The notes beneath the pieces are model-generated. The model had not been told where the DNA came from and searched no databases. It worked only from the letters and a program-made list of their open reading frames with translations. This document shows positions 6,073 to 13,911 of a DNA stretch of 13,911 nt, piece after piece. The DNA comes from an uncultured Planctomycetaceae bacterium (GTDB lineage Bacteria > Planctomycetota > Planctomycetia > Pirellulales > UBA1268): NCBI GenBank assembly GCA_937926325.1, contig CALAZQ010000522.1, positions 1 through 13,911 of the forward strand, in the 5' to 3' direction. Position numbers and translations under genes: made by a program. Numbering within the stretch: the stretch's first letter is position 1; each line of letters opens with the position of its first letter.

Positions 6073-7214
6073 AAGTCTTCGATCACCACGGTGGTTTCAC
6101 CATCCCGCACCATCCGGGCCTGCCGGACCTGAATCTCCGGCGTCTTGGTTGGTGAAAACAGAATGTCATCGTGCGTCGCATTGAGCCTGTGCTTGAACAG
6201 TTTCGGCGTCAGGTGGCCACCGAGATGATCGCTGCGGCCAGTGGCGACATGTAGGGTGCCGAGCACCTTTTCATCCTGAATATCGCGGCCGGAAACCGGG
6301 AGGTCTTGCGTGCCGAAGCCGAGTTCCCCCAGTTCACCGGTGACCGGGTCGGCGGCGAGCTTTTCGTTGTACGCGGCGATCAATTCGGCGTCGCCCGAGA
6401 CCAACGTTGCCTTGTGAATCCGGCCGTCGGCCACATCCATGACGGCCAGCGTGCCGTCCTCGAATCGCATCGGGAACTGTCCCTCAGCACCGGTTGGCAC
6501 GAAATAGACTTCGCCGGCCGGCAGGTTGGCGATGTCGGGATCACGGCCGAGGCAGAGGCCGTGGCTCTTCTGGGCCTCCTGACCGCCGCAGAGCAGTTTG
6601 AGCTCCAGCTTCTGGTCACCAAGTTCGAAATCAATTTCAAATGCGTCCGCCTTGGTCAGTGCGAGCCGCAGTTTTTCAGCCTCGGCACTCACTTCGCGGT
6701 AATCAACCGCCAAACCGGTTGCCAGAATGATGTCGTTGAGCCCATGCAGGGTTGCACCCCGGAAGCCGTACTGCTTGGCAAACGCGGTCAGCGGTGCCGT
6801 AGCGGAGTAGGTCGAGATACAGAGGATCAGATCGTAATTCGGGTAAACATCCCGCTCGAGCGAGATCGTTTTGCCGTCGGCGTTGACCGCCTCGTCGGGA
6901 AGGTCGAGATTACTGCCGCCGGTCGTGTGGTAGGCGAACATTTCACCGCCGGTCAGCCCCAGCCGGTCAGCTACACCGTCCCGCAGTCCCTCGTAGAAGA
7001 CCTCATACGCCTTCCGCTGAACGGTAAGTTCAGCCTCATTCAAGAAGGAAAAATCCTTCATCTGGCTGGTGTCGTCGAGATCGATCAGAATGGCGACACG
7101 GCAGCCTTCGATCGGTTCAAAAACCGTCGCCAGCAGGCGACTAAGATCAAAGGCGGGAAAATCAGCAATCGCCCGGCGGGCGATCGGGTCAGTTTTGATG
7201 GTTGCTGTACTCAT
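6033..7214 (-). CDS. M29-family-like metallopeptidase (aminopeptidase T-like) homologue
   Basis: The 393-residue product resembles M29 thermophilic-type aminopeptidases, dinuclear-metal exopeptidases of the cytoplasm. The conserved C-terminal half is recognisable: ANLPAGEVYFVP (Glu235), GELGELGFGT (Glu297), LGTLHVATGRSDHLGG (His322), and NATHDDILF (His348, Asp350). These correspond to the family's metal-ligand positions, so the site appears intact. The N-terminal region (about 40-170), with SATAPLTAFAKQYGFRG, is more divergent. It is transcribed divergently from hrpB with an 87-bp gap, and convergently with the AraC regulator, so it is probably monocistronic. No Shine-Dalgarno site precedes the ATG. 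Recognition is by motif memory; relatives in this group are often annotated simply as leucyl aminopeptidase or hypothetical. Confidence 0.6.
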   Translation of the reverse strand: MSTATIKTDPIARRAIADFPAFDLSRLLATVFEPIEGCRVAILIDLDDTSQMKDFSFLNEAELTVQRKAYEVFYEGLRDGVADRLGLTGGEMFAYHTTGGSNLDLPDEAVNADGKTISLERDVYPNYDLILCISTYSATAPLTAFAKQYGFRGATLHGLNDIILATGLAVDYREVSAEAEKLRLALTKADAFEIDFELGDQKLELKLLCGGQEAQKSHGLCLGRDPDIANLPAGEVYFVPTGAEGQFPMRFEDGTLAVMDVADGRIHKATLVSGDAELIAAYNEKLAADPVTGELGELGFGTQDLPVSGRDIQDEKVLGTLHVATGRSDHLGGHLTPKLFKHRLNATHDDILFSPTKTPEIQVRQARMVRDGETTVVIEDFEPAAYLREAMAD

Positions 7215-7301
7215 GCCATTTTTATAGCAGGTGAGTTCCGGTCCGTCCGTGAAAATTTTGCTGGCGTTGAGCCGGCGGCGAAACGCTTAACAAAACCTCA
7301 C

Positions 7302-9941
7302 ATGCAGGAAGCAGAAACCGCCCTGGCCGAAAGCCCCCTCCAAAGCCTCCCAGTGGCAGCCGTGCTCGCTGAGGTGGTCGCTGCGTCGCGGCAGGGGCCG
7401 GTGGTACTGACCGCGCCGCCAGGCTCAGGCAAGACGATGCTTGTGCCTGCCGCGATTCACGATGACATCGCCGCCGACGGCCGTCTCATTTTGTTACAGC
7501 CGCGGCGGCTGCCGGCCCGATCGGTTGCCGGGCAGATTGCCCGCTTGCGGGGCGGGCGGCTTGGTGAGGAGGTCGGCTATCAGGTGCGGTTTGATTCCCG
7601 CGTCAGCCGGCAAACGACGCTCTTCGTTGAGACCACCGGCATTCTGCTGAGACGACTGCTTGACGACGTGACGCTCGACGGCGTCGCGGCAGTGGTACTC
7701 GATGAGTTCCATGAGCGTTCGGCCGAGATGGATCTCATCCTCGGCATGCTCATCAAGCTGCGGCAGACGGTGCGACCGGACCTGCGGGTGATCGTGATGA
7801 GTGCCACGCTCGATAGTGGCCCAGTCGCCACTCGGCTAGGGAATGCCCGAGTCGTGACCGCGGCGGGCCGCCCCTTTCCGGTTGAGGTCCGGTTTTTACG
7901 GCATGGCCGCCGGCCCACCTCTCCCCGCGAACTGCCCGAGGCGGTCAGCCGTGTGATGACGGAGGCACTCCGGTCAACCGCCGGTCACGTGCTTGTCTTC
8001 CTGCCGGGCGTCGGTGAGATTCACGCGACGGCCCGACTGCTTGACCCCGTGGCCCATCAGGGCGGCCATCTGATCGTGCCGCTGTTCGGCGACCTCCCAC
8101 CGGAACGCCAGGACGATGCCCTCGCTGAGACCACCCAGCGGAAGCTCATCCTCGCAACGAACATTGCCGAAACCTCGCTGACCATTCCCGGGATCACTGC
8201 TGTGATTGACAGCGGGATGGCTCGGCAGCTGCAACTGACGCCGGGGACAGGCTTACCGCAACTGGTGACAGTGCCGATCTCGCAGGCGGCAGCCGAGCAG
8301 CGGGCGGGCCGGGCGGGCCGCACCGGGCCGGGCAGCTGCTGGCGGCTCTGGGACGAGGCCTCACACCGGCAGCGACCGGCGGCCGAGACCCCAGAGGTAC
8401 TGCGGGGAGATCTTTGTCGGCCACTCTTGACCCTCGCGGCCCTTGGCGAAGCTGACAGCTTTCCCTGGCTTGACCCGCCACCGGCTGAGACGATCGGCCG
8501 GGACCGTTCGACGCTGATCGAACTGGGCTGCCTGTACGCTGACACGGCCCAGACTGCCGTGACGGCACTGGGGCGACAGGTGGCCAGCCTGCCGGCCCAT
8601 CCCCGGCTGGCGGCCCTGCTGCTGGCAGCGGCTGAGCGGGGCGTGCTCCGCGAGGGAGCGCTTGCCGCAGCGTTGCTTTCCGAACGCGATCCCTTTCGGG
8701 CTGGTAACAATCGCGGCGGTGGCCCTCGCGATCACCAGCGGCGTCGAAGCCGCTGCGATCTGTTCGACCGGGTGCTGGCACTCCAGCATTTTCATGCGAC
8801 CGGTAACGAGACCGGCGTCCCGGGATTGCCACCGCTGCATCCTGGGGCAGCCCGCGGCCTGCTGAGAACCGCAGAACAGCTCTATCGGTTGGCCGCCGAA
8901 GTTGCGGGCGACCGGGCGACTGATGTCGAGGCGGCCTTTCGTGAGAGCCTGCTGCTGGCCTATCCCGACCGGGTCTGCCGGCTGCGGGCTGGTTCGACCG
9001 ACCGGGGCGCGATGGTCGGTGGCCGAGGAGTGCGACTCGACAAAGGCAGTCAGGTGCGTCAGGAGCCGTTGTTCCTCGCCCTTGATGTTGATGACGCCGC
9101 CAGCGAGGTGCGGGTGCGGCTGGCCTCGGCGATTGAACCCGACTGGCTGCGAGACCGTGACCTTGCCGCCGGCCGGCTCTCCAGCTGTGACGAGCTCTTC
9201 TTCAACCCGACGCGAAAGCAGGTAGAGGCCCGCCGCCGGCTCCGCTGGCTTGACCTCGTGCTGGAAGAGACACCCCTGGCCGTCGCCGACACTGCCGCCG
9301 CAACGGCCTTGCTGGCGGCTGAGGCAGCCAAGCAGCCAGCCGCGGTCCTGCCCGCCGCCGATACGGCCGCAGGCAGCCTGCTGGCCCGGGCTCGCTGGCT
9401 GGCAGAGCGGCAGGGCCGCGAACCAGCGGTGCTGCTTCCGGGGCTGCCGATGCCGCTGCCCCCGCTTGACGATGCCAGCCTGCTCGCCCGACTGCCGGAA
9501 CTCTGCCAGGGCATGCTCTCCTTTGATGAGCTGCGGCGGGCTGACTGGCTGGGTCTGTTGACCGTCCTGCTGGGCTACGACACGGTCGTGGCAATCGACC
9601 GGCTGGCACCGGCCAGCCTCGAGCTGGCCACCGGAAGTCGTCACACCATCGACTATACCGCTGGTGAGCAGCCACGCGTGAGCATTCGGATCCAGGAACT
9701 TTTCGGCACCACTGAGACACCACGGATCGTTGGCGGTCGGCAGCCGTTGCTGTTGCAACTGCTCGGCCCCAACCACCGGCCCCAGCAGCTGACGAGCGAT
9801 CTGGCCAGCTTCTGGGCCACCACCTACCCCGAGGTCAAGAAAGAGCTGAAGCGGCGGTACCCCAAGCATGCCTGGCCCGACGATCCGCTGGCCGCCACGC
9901 CGATTCGTTCAGGCCTGAAACGCCATTCGAACTCACCATGA
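7302..9941 (+). CDS. hrpB: ATP-dependent helicase HrpB
   Basis: The 879-residue product from ATG 7302 is a DEAH-type superfamily-2 helicase. Motif I is APPGSGKT (38-45), motif Ia LLQPRRLPARSVA, motif II DEFHER (134-139, the HrpB form of DEAH), motif III MSATL (166-170), then TNIAETSLTIPGITAVIDSG and motif VI QRAGRAGRTGPG. The C-terminus carries the HrpB-specific end with PEVKKELKRRYPKHAWPDDP. Length is close to HrpB (about 820-850) and no internal damage is visible. The reading frame stays open for another 332 codons upstream, but that part is antisense to the M29-like gene, and ATG 7302 starts just before the expected N-terminal helicase sequence. No Shine-Dalgarno site is evident. The biological role of HrpB is poorly defined; RNA unwinding is assumed from the family. 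Confidence 0.92.
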   Translation: MQEAETALAESPLQSLPVAAVLAEVVAASRQGPVVLTAPPGSGKTMLVPAAIHDDIAADGRLILLQPRRLPARSVAGQIARLRGGRLGEEVGYQVRFDSRVSRQTTLFVETTGILLRRLLDDVTLDGVAAVVLDEFHERSAEMDLILGMLIKLRQTVRPDLRVIVMSATLDSGPVATRLGNARVVTAAGRPFPVEVRFLRHGRRPTSPRELPEAVSRVMTEALRSTAGHVLVFLPGVGEIHATARLLDPVAHQGGHLIVPLFGDLPPERQDDALAETTQRKLILATNIAETSLTIPGITAVIDSGMARQLQLTPGTGLPQLVTVPISQAAAEQRAGRAGRTGPGSCWRLWDEASHRQRPAAETPEVLRGDLCRPLLTLAALGEADSFPWLDPPPAETIGRDRSTLIELGCLYADTAQTAVTALGRQVASLPAHPRLAALLLAAAERGVLREGALAAALLSERDPFRAGNNRGGGPRDHQRRRSRCDLFDRVLALQHFHATGNETGVPGLPPLHPGAARGLLRTAEQLYRLAAEVAGDRATDVEAAFRESLLLAYPDRVCRLRAGSTDRGAMVGGRGVRLDKGSQVRQEPLFLALDVDDAASEVRVRLASAIEPDWLRDRDLAAGRLSSCDELFFNPTRKQVEARRRLRWLDLVLEETPLAVADTAAATALLAAEAAKQPAAVLPAADTAAGSLLARARWLAERQGREPAVLLPGLPMPLPPLDDASLLARLPELCQGMLSFDELRRADWLGLLTVLLGYDTVVAIDRLAPASLELATGSRHTIDYTAGEQPRVSIRIQELFGTTETPRIVGGRQPLLLQLLGPNHRPQQLTSDLASFWATTYPEVKKELKRRYPKHAWPDDPLAATPIRSGLKRHSNSP

Positions 9942-10549
9942 GCCTGCCGCCCGCCCCGAGCACGCTACCACCACCAGCCGCCGACTGGCTGGCAGGGCTA
10001 CGGGTGTTTGCGGCCCAGCAGCGGCAGCAGCCCCGGTCCTCACGGCGACCGCCGCCGGCAGGTGAACTGGCCGCCGAGGCCGAGTTGATTGCCGCCCATC
10101 TGCGAAGCTGGCTGCCAGAGCTTCCGCACCTGCTTGGGCAGCAGGGCCGCACCGGAAACAAACGGCCGGCGGTTGCCGTCACCACCTCTGCCGCTGGACT
10201 CCAGGCTGCCGCAACCCTCGCCGACGAACCGCAGTTGCGGCACCTCCTCAACGACTGCTACTTCGTGACGGAAACTGAGTATCGCTTCTGGTGCAAGGAG
10301 CGACCCGACGCCGAGCATCAGTTGCACATCAATCATTGGGCCTGGATCAAGACCAGAGTGCCGGCGGCCCGGGCCCGAGAGTTCGCCGCCTATCCGCTGC
10401 CAGCCGGCAGCCGCCACTGGCTGTTTCGCCACGGCCTGGCTGGGCTCGGCAACGCCGACCATCACTCCTGCCGGCTCTACGCCTGGGACGGCGCGGCGGC
10501 CCACCTACTGGCTGAGTCGTTTCGCGAAGGGGTCAGGGGCCTGCAGTAG
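9938..10549 (+). CDS. Protein of unknown function, translationally coupled to hrpB
   Basis: I do not recognise this 203-residue protein. The start codon overlaps the hrpB stop in an ATGA junction, which suggests translational coupling. The N-terminus (1-60) is rich in Pro, Ala, Gln and Arg and probably flexible. The region 100-180 is denser and contains many aromatic and histidine residues (LLNDCYFVTETEYRFWCKE, HINHWAWIKTR, HWLFRHGLAGLGNADHHSCRLYAWDG). There is no signal peptide and no membrane segment. Codon usage and GC content look like the neighbours, and the frame is uninterrupted, which supports a real gene. His/Cys residues could bind metal, but no known motif is apparent. Confidence 0.75.
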   Translation: MSLPPAPSTLPPPAADWLAGLRVFAAQQRQQPRSSRRPPPAGELAAEAELIAAHLRSWLPELPHLLGQQGRTGNKRPAVAVTTSAAGLQAAATLADEPQLRHLLNDCYFVTETEYRFWCKERPDAEHQLHINHWAWIKTRVPAARAREFAAYPLPAGSRHWLFRHGLAGLGNADHHSCRLYAWDGAAAHLLAESFREGVRGLQ

Positions 10550-10631
10550 CCATTCGCCTCCTGCCATTCCCAATGCCGAAATCGCCCTTACACTGACGGG
10601 TTCTTGTTTTGCCCAATTGACGTGAGGCCCC

Positions 10632-11612
10632 ATGACCCGCATTCTCGTCACCACCACCTCGTTTCAGGACACGCCGGGGGAGCACCATCAGGTGCTGGCC
10701 GACACCGGCTGGGAAATCGTCACCGCCCGGGGGCCGCTCTCGGAGGCCGACACGCTCGACGCTGTCGGTGAGGTTGATGGCTATATCTGTGGCGATGATG
10801 CGATCACCCGGGCTGTGCTGAAAAAGGCCCGGCCGCGGCTGCAGGTGCTCAGCAAGTACGGCATCGGTGTCGATAAGATCGACGTTGCCGCCTGCACCGA
10901 ACTCGGCCTGCCGCTGCTGTTTACGCCGGGCGTCAACCACACGACGGTGGCCGAGCACACCTTTCTGCTGTTGCTGGCCCTTGAGAAGCACCTGCTGCTG
11001 CATGCCTACTCAACCCGGGCTGGCGGCTGGAAGCGGCAGACCGGTCGGGAAATTCTTGGCAAGACGATCGGTATCGTCGGCATGGGGCGGATCGGCAAGG
11101 AGGTGGCCAAGCGGGCGGTCGCCTTCGGCATGACGCCGCTGGGCTATGACGTCTATTGGGACGAGGCCTTTGCGGCTGAGCACGGCGTGGAACGGGTCGA
11201 GAGCCTCGCGGAACTCTTTCCGCGGGTCGATTACCTCTCGCTGCATACGAACCTGACTCCCGAAACCCGCGACCTGATCCGGGCCGAGACAATCGGCCAG
11301 CTCAAGCCCGAGGCGATCATTCTCAACTGTGCCCGCGGCGAAATCGTCAACACCGCCGACGTCGCTGCGGCCCTTGCTGATGGCCGGCTGCGGGGCTACG
11401 GCACCGATGTGCTCGACGAAGAACCGCCGGCGGCAGACCACCCACTGACAAAACTGCCCAACTGCCTCGTCACCCCACACATCGGCTCACGCACGCTCGA
11501 GAGCGTGCAGCGGCAGGCAATGGCGGCGGTGACCAACCTGATCCGCGCGATGCACGGCGAACCGCCGCTGGCTCAGGTCAACCCTGAAGTTGCGGTCCGC
11601 AAGGTCGTCTGA
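10632..11612 (+). CDS. D-2-hydroxyacid dehydrogenase, short phosphoglycerate-dehydrogenase type
   Basis: The 326-residue product is an NAD-dependent D-isomer-specific 2-hydroxyacid dehydrogenase. The Rossmann motif GIVGMGRIG is at 147-155, and the catalytic Arg235 (NCARGE), Glu264 (DVLDEEPP) and His283 (TPHIGS) are all present. The N-terminal substrate domain has SKYGIGVDKID (74-84) and PGVNHTTVAEHTF (99-111), characteristic of the phosphoglycerate dehydrogenase branch. There is no C-terminal ACT or intervening regulatory domain. GAGG-like TGAGG lies 4 bases before the ATG. It heads a plus-strand set with an Ldh-family oxidoreductase (55 bp downstream) and a KDG kinase, so a role on a sugar-derived 2-hydroxy or 2-oxo acid is as likely as serine biosynthesis. 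Confidence 0.85.
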   Translation: MTRILVTTTSFQDTPGEHHQVLADTGWEIVTARGPLSEADTLDAVGEVDGYICGDDAITRAVLKKARPRLQVLSKYGIGVDKIDVAACTELGLPLLFTPGVNHTTVAEHTFLLLLALEKHLLLHAYSTRAGGWKRQTGREILGKTIGIVGMGRIGKEVAKRAVAFGMTPLGYDVYWDEAFAAEHGVERVESLAELFPRVDYLSLHTNLTPETRDLIRAETIGQLKPEAIILNCARGEIVNTADVAAALADGRLRGYGTDVLDEEPPAADHPLTKLPNCLVTPHIGSRTLESVQRQAMAAVTNLIRAMHGEPPLAQVNPEVAVRKVV

Positions 11613-11667
11613 GCCACCTGCAGCGGGCGTGAAGTTCCCAACCAACACCTCCCTCCGATCGAACACC

Positions 11668-12756
11668 ATGTCTGAAACCTTCCACGTCGTCCCGGTCTCA
11701 GCTCACGAGCAGATTGTACGGGCCGCCTACACCGCCCGCGGCTTCACAGCCGCCGAGGCAGATCATGCGGCCCGGCTGGCCACTGCCGCCACCCGGCACG
11801 GCATCCGCACCCACAATGCCATCAAGGCGGTTCACCTCGATGACCTGTTCGGCTCGAAGGCCGGTGGCTGCACACCGGGGGCTGACATCAAAAAGCTGCC
11901 GAGCCGGTTCGAGGCGGCCGAGGTCTGGGACGCCCAAAAGAAACTTGGTCAATCAGTTGCCTGGGAGGCGATCGACCGGTGCATCGAACTGGCCGACCGG
12001 TTTGGCTGCGGCACGGTGTCGGTTGACAACGCCTTTCACTATCTCTGGGGCGGTGGCTATGTGATGGAGGCCGCCAAGCGGGGTTACATCGCCTACACCA
12101 ACTGCACGGCGTCGCTGGCCGAGGTGGTGCCCTTCGGCGGGGTGTTTCCGACGCTGGGCACCAACCCGCATTCCTGGGGCTTTCCCACCACCGAAGCTGT
12201 CGGCTTTCCCGTGGTCATCGACTGGGCCACCTCGGTGATCGCGATGGGCCGGGTGCAGCAGTTCCAGCGAGAGGGCAAGCCGCTGCCGCCGGGAGCGGCC
12301 GTGGATAAGAACGGTCAGCCGACGACCGACCCGAACGCGGCCGCCTCGCTGGTACCCTTTGGCGGGCACAAGGGGTACGGCCTGGCGTTGATCAACGAAT
12401 TGGTGGGGGCCCTCATCGGCGGCTCGCTGCCGACCATCCGCAGCCGGGCCGCGGTCGCCAACGAGAAGCAGAACTGCACCTTCTTCTTTCAGGTGATTCA
12501 CCCTGAGGCCGTCTCCTCGGGCTGCTTTGCCGGCGGCCGTTCCCAGGCTGACAACGTCAAGGCGGTGCTGGCCGACATCCTGGGCCATGGCAACGACGCC
12601 TGCCTGTTACCGGGGCAACTCGAAGCCACCTTCGCCGCTCGGACTGATGCCGCCGGCGGCCTGCTGTTCTCAGCCGCTGAGGTGGCAGCCCTCAACGAAA
12701 TTGCCGCCGAAGCGGCCGCGACGCCGCTCGATGTTGCCAGCCTGCCCACGGCGTAA
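11668..12756 (+). CDS. Ldh-family (malate/L-lactate/ureidoglycolate-type) oxidoreductase
   Basis: The 362-residue product belongs to the Ldh_2 family, NAD(P)-dependent reductases of 2-oxoacids that include malate, L-sulfolactate, ureidoglycolate and 2,3-diketo-L-gulonate enzymes. The conserved active-site block ATRHGIRTHNA (41-51, with His44 and Arg47), LGTNPHSWGFPT (163-174) and PFGGHKGYGLALINEL (230-245) are visible. Length is typical (330-370). The reading frame extends 26 codons upstream to 11590, overlapping the preceding gene, but the family N-terminus (VSAHEQIVRAAYTARGF) starts a few residues after ATG 11668, which I therefore use. It is probably co-transcribed with the dehydrogenase before it and the kinase 73 bp after it. 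The substrate cannot be assigned from sequence. Confidence 0.82.
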   Translation: MSETFHVVPVSAHEQIVRAAYTARGFTAAEADHAARLATAATRHGIRTHNAIKAVHLDDLFGSKAGGCTPGADIKKLPSRFEAAEVWDAQKKLGQSVAWEAIDRCIELADRFGCGTVSVDNAFHYLWGGGYVMEAAKRGYIAYTNCTASLAEVVPFGGVFPTLGTNPHSWGFPTTEAVGFPVVIDWATSVIAMGRVQQFQREGKPLPPGAAVDKNGQPTTDPNAAASLVPFGGHKGYGLALINELVGALIGGSLPTIRSRAAVANEKQNCTFFFQVIHPEAVSSGCFAGGRSQADNVKAVLADILGHGNDACLLPGQLEATFAARTDAAGGLLFSAAEVAALNEIAAEAAATPLDVASLPTA

Positions 12757-12816
12757 GTCGATCGGTCGGCCCGGCGTTTTCAACCGCGTTCATTTTCCAC
12801 GATCCGTTTCCCCCCT

Positions 12817-12823
12817 GAAAGGA
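12817..12823 (+). promoter_or_regulatory. Ribosome binding site of the KDG kinase gene
   Basis: GAAAGGA lies 6 bases before ATG 12830, a good Shine-Dalgarno match. It fixes the kinase start and argues against the out-of-frame ATG at 12823. Confidence 0.65.
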
Positions 12824-12829
12824 TGCAGC

Positions 12830-13911
12830 ATGAGTCTGCCGATCAAGCCTGCCGGTTCCTGCCTGTTTGATGCCGTCTCACTCGGTGAGGTGATGCTGCG
12901 GCTCGACCCCGGTGAGGGGCGGATTCGCAGCACCCGGCAGTTCCAGGCCTGGGAAGGCGGGGGTGAGTACAACGTCACCCGCGGCCTGCGGAAGTGCTTT
13001 GGCCTCAAGACAGCGGTGGTCTCGGCCTTCGTCGATAACGAAATCGGCCACCTGATCGAAGACTGCATCATGCAGGGGGGTGTCTGCACCGACTATCTGG
13101 TCTGGCGGGCCGACGACGGCATGGGCCGAACGGTCCGCAACGGCCTCAACTTCACCGAGCGGGGCTATGGCATTCGTGGGGCCGTCGGCAACCCGGACCG
13201 GGGCAACACTGCCGCCAGCCAGCTCAAGCCGGGTGACATCGACTGGGACGCCATCTTTGGCCAGGCGGGGGCCCGTTGGTTTCACACCGGCGGCATCTTC
13301 GCTGCGCTTTCAGAGACGACGGCGGCCCTGACCATTGAGGCGGTCACTGCCGCCAAGCGGCACGGCACGATCGTCGCCTATGACCTCAACTACCGCCCCA
13401 GCCTCTGGAAGAGCATCGGCGGTCTGGAGAAGGCCCGTGAGGTCAACCGCGAGATCGCCAGGCATGTCGATGTGATGATCGGCAACGAAGAGGATTTTAC
13501 CGCTTCACTCGGCTTTGAAGTGGAGGGGGTCGATGAGTCGATCAGTGAAATTGAGACGACGGCCTTCAAGCAGATGATCGAGAAGGCGGTGACGGAGTTC
13601 CCCAACTTCAAGGTGGCGGCCACCACGCTGCGGCGGGTCATCACGGCCACCAAAAACGACTGGTCGGCGATCCTCTGGCACGACGGCAGCTTCTACGACA
13701 GCCGCAAGTATCCAGAGTTGGAAATCCTCGACCGGGTCGGCGGCGGCGACAGCTTTGCCAGTGGACTGGCCTTCGGCTTTCTGGAGTTCAACGACCCGCA
13801 AAAAGCGGTCGAGTACGGCGCCGCCCACGGGGCCCTCGCCTCCACCACGCCGGGTGACACCTCGATGGCAACCCGCAAAGAGGTCGAAAAGGTGATGGCC
13901 GGCGGCGGCGC
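12830..13911 (+). CDS. PfkB-family sugar kinase, probable 2-keto-3-deoxygluconate kinase (3' end cut by window)
   Basis: The frame runs from ATG 12830 through the window end, giving 360 complete codons without a stop. It is a ribokinase/PfkB fold kinase. The N-terminal SLGEVMLRLDP (17-27), the substrate loop GGGEYNVTRGL (43-53) and the C-terminal DRVGGGDSFASGL (301-313) with catalytic base Asp307 are intact. The GGxEYNV form is typical of 2-keto-3-deoxygluconate (KDG) kinases, which phosphorylate KDG to KDPG in the cytoplasm. Compared with family length (about 340-370) only a few residues are probably missing. A KDPG aldolase gene just beyond the edge would fit. The gene is the third in a plus-strand group with two oxidoreductases. 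Fructokinase is a less likely alternative. Confidence 0.8.
   Translation, partial: MSLPIKPAGSCLFDAVSLGEVMLRLDPGEGRIRSTRQFQAWEGGGEYNVTRGLRKCFGLKTAVVSAFVDNEIGHLIEDCIMQGGVCTDYLVWRADDGMGRTVRNGLNFTERGYGIRGAVGNPDRGNTAASQLKPGDIDWDAIFGQAGARWFHTGGIFAALSETTAALTIEAVTAAKRHGTIVAYDLNYRPSLWKSIGGLEKAREVNREIARHVDVMIGNEEDFTASLGFEVEGVDESISEIETTAFKQMIEKAVTEFPNFKVAATTLRRVITATKNDWSAILWHDGSFYDSRKYPELEILDRVGGGDSFASGLAFGFLEFNDPQKAVEYGAAHGALASTTPGDTSMATRKEVEKVMAGGG

Noticed and set aside
6306..7301. 332-codon open extension upstream of the HrpB start
   Set aside because: It is fully antisense to the M29-like gene, does not resemble any helicase N-terminus, and long antisense frames are common in GC-rich DNA.
7215..7301. 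Promoter pairs for hrpB (TTGAGC/TAACAA) and the M29-like gene (TATAAA near its ATG)
   Set aside because: Spacings (15 and about 21 bp) and position relative to the start codons are poor; not strong enough to call.
8361..9869. 502-codon open frame on the minus strand
   Set aside because: It is antisense to hrpB, whose helicase motifs and C-terminal domain are convincing; the antisense product has low-complexity composition and no recognisable domain.
11590..11667. 26-codon N-terminal extension of the Ldh-family gene
   Set aside because: It overlaps the end of the preceding gene and its sequence does not fit the family N-terminus, which begins shortly after ATG 11668.

Overview
The window is GC-rich bacterial DNA with short intergenic gaps, few convincing Shine-Dalgarno sites and dispersed intergenic repeats. 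Together with the gene content (an oxidative deoxy-sugar/aldose cluster, a tagaturonate-epimerase-family protein, Ldh-family and PGDH-like dehydrogenases, a KDG kinase) this suggests a member of the Planctomycetota or the wider PVC group. That assignment is an inference from style and content; no rRNA or marker gene is present.

Left third (258-4953, all minus strand): five genes read away from a divergent AraC-type regulator (about 5079-6005, plus). In transcription order they are a tagaturonate-epimerase-family enzyme, a TIM-barrel sugar isomerase/epimerase, an RbsD/FucU mutarotase, an aldo-keto reductase resembling L-fucose/L-galactose dehydrogenases, and an amidohydrolase of the L-fuconolactonase type. 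Mutarotase, aldose 1-dehydrogenase and lactonase together form an oxidative entry route for a 6-carbon L-galacto-configured sugar (L-fucose or L-galactose). The tagaturonate-epimerase relative favours L-galactose: L-galactonate oxidised at C5 is D-tagaturonate, which would be epimerised to D-fructuronate and then flow through D-mannonate and KDG. A KDG-kinase-like gene lies at the right end of the same window. The L-galactonate oxidation, fructuronate reduction and mannonate dehydration steps are not encoded here. Two 10-bp direct repeats, 21 bp apart, sit between the regulator and the operon and look like AraC-family half-sites.

Middle (6033-10549): an M29-like metallopeptidase homologue (minus) is divergent from hrpB, a DEAH-type ATP-dependent helicase (plus). 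A 203-residue protein of unknown function overlaps the hrpB stop codon by 4 bases.

Right third (10632-13911, plus): a D-2-hydroxyacid (phosphoglycerate-type) dehydrogenase, an Ldh-family (malate/lactate/diketogulonate) oxidoreductase and a PfkB-family KDG kinase that runs off the window edge. They probably form one transcription unit for sugar-acid or 2-oxoacid metabolism.

The gene-free left edge (1-257) and the two larger gaps (1101-1287, 2221-2344) carry repeats: a 55-bp exact direct repeat with a diverged inverted third copy, and two copies of a 28-bp CTTCGTG-type repeat placed just after minus-strand stop codons. No RNA genes, CRISPR, insertion sequences or phage genes were seen.
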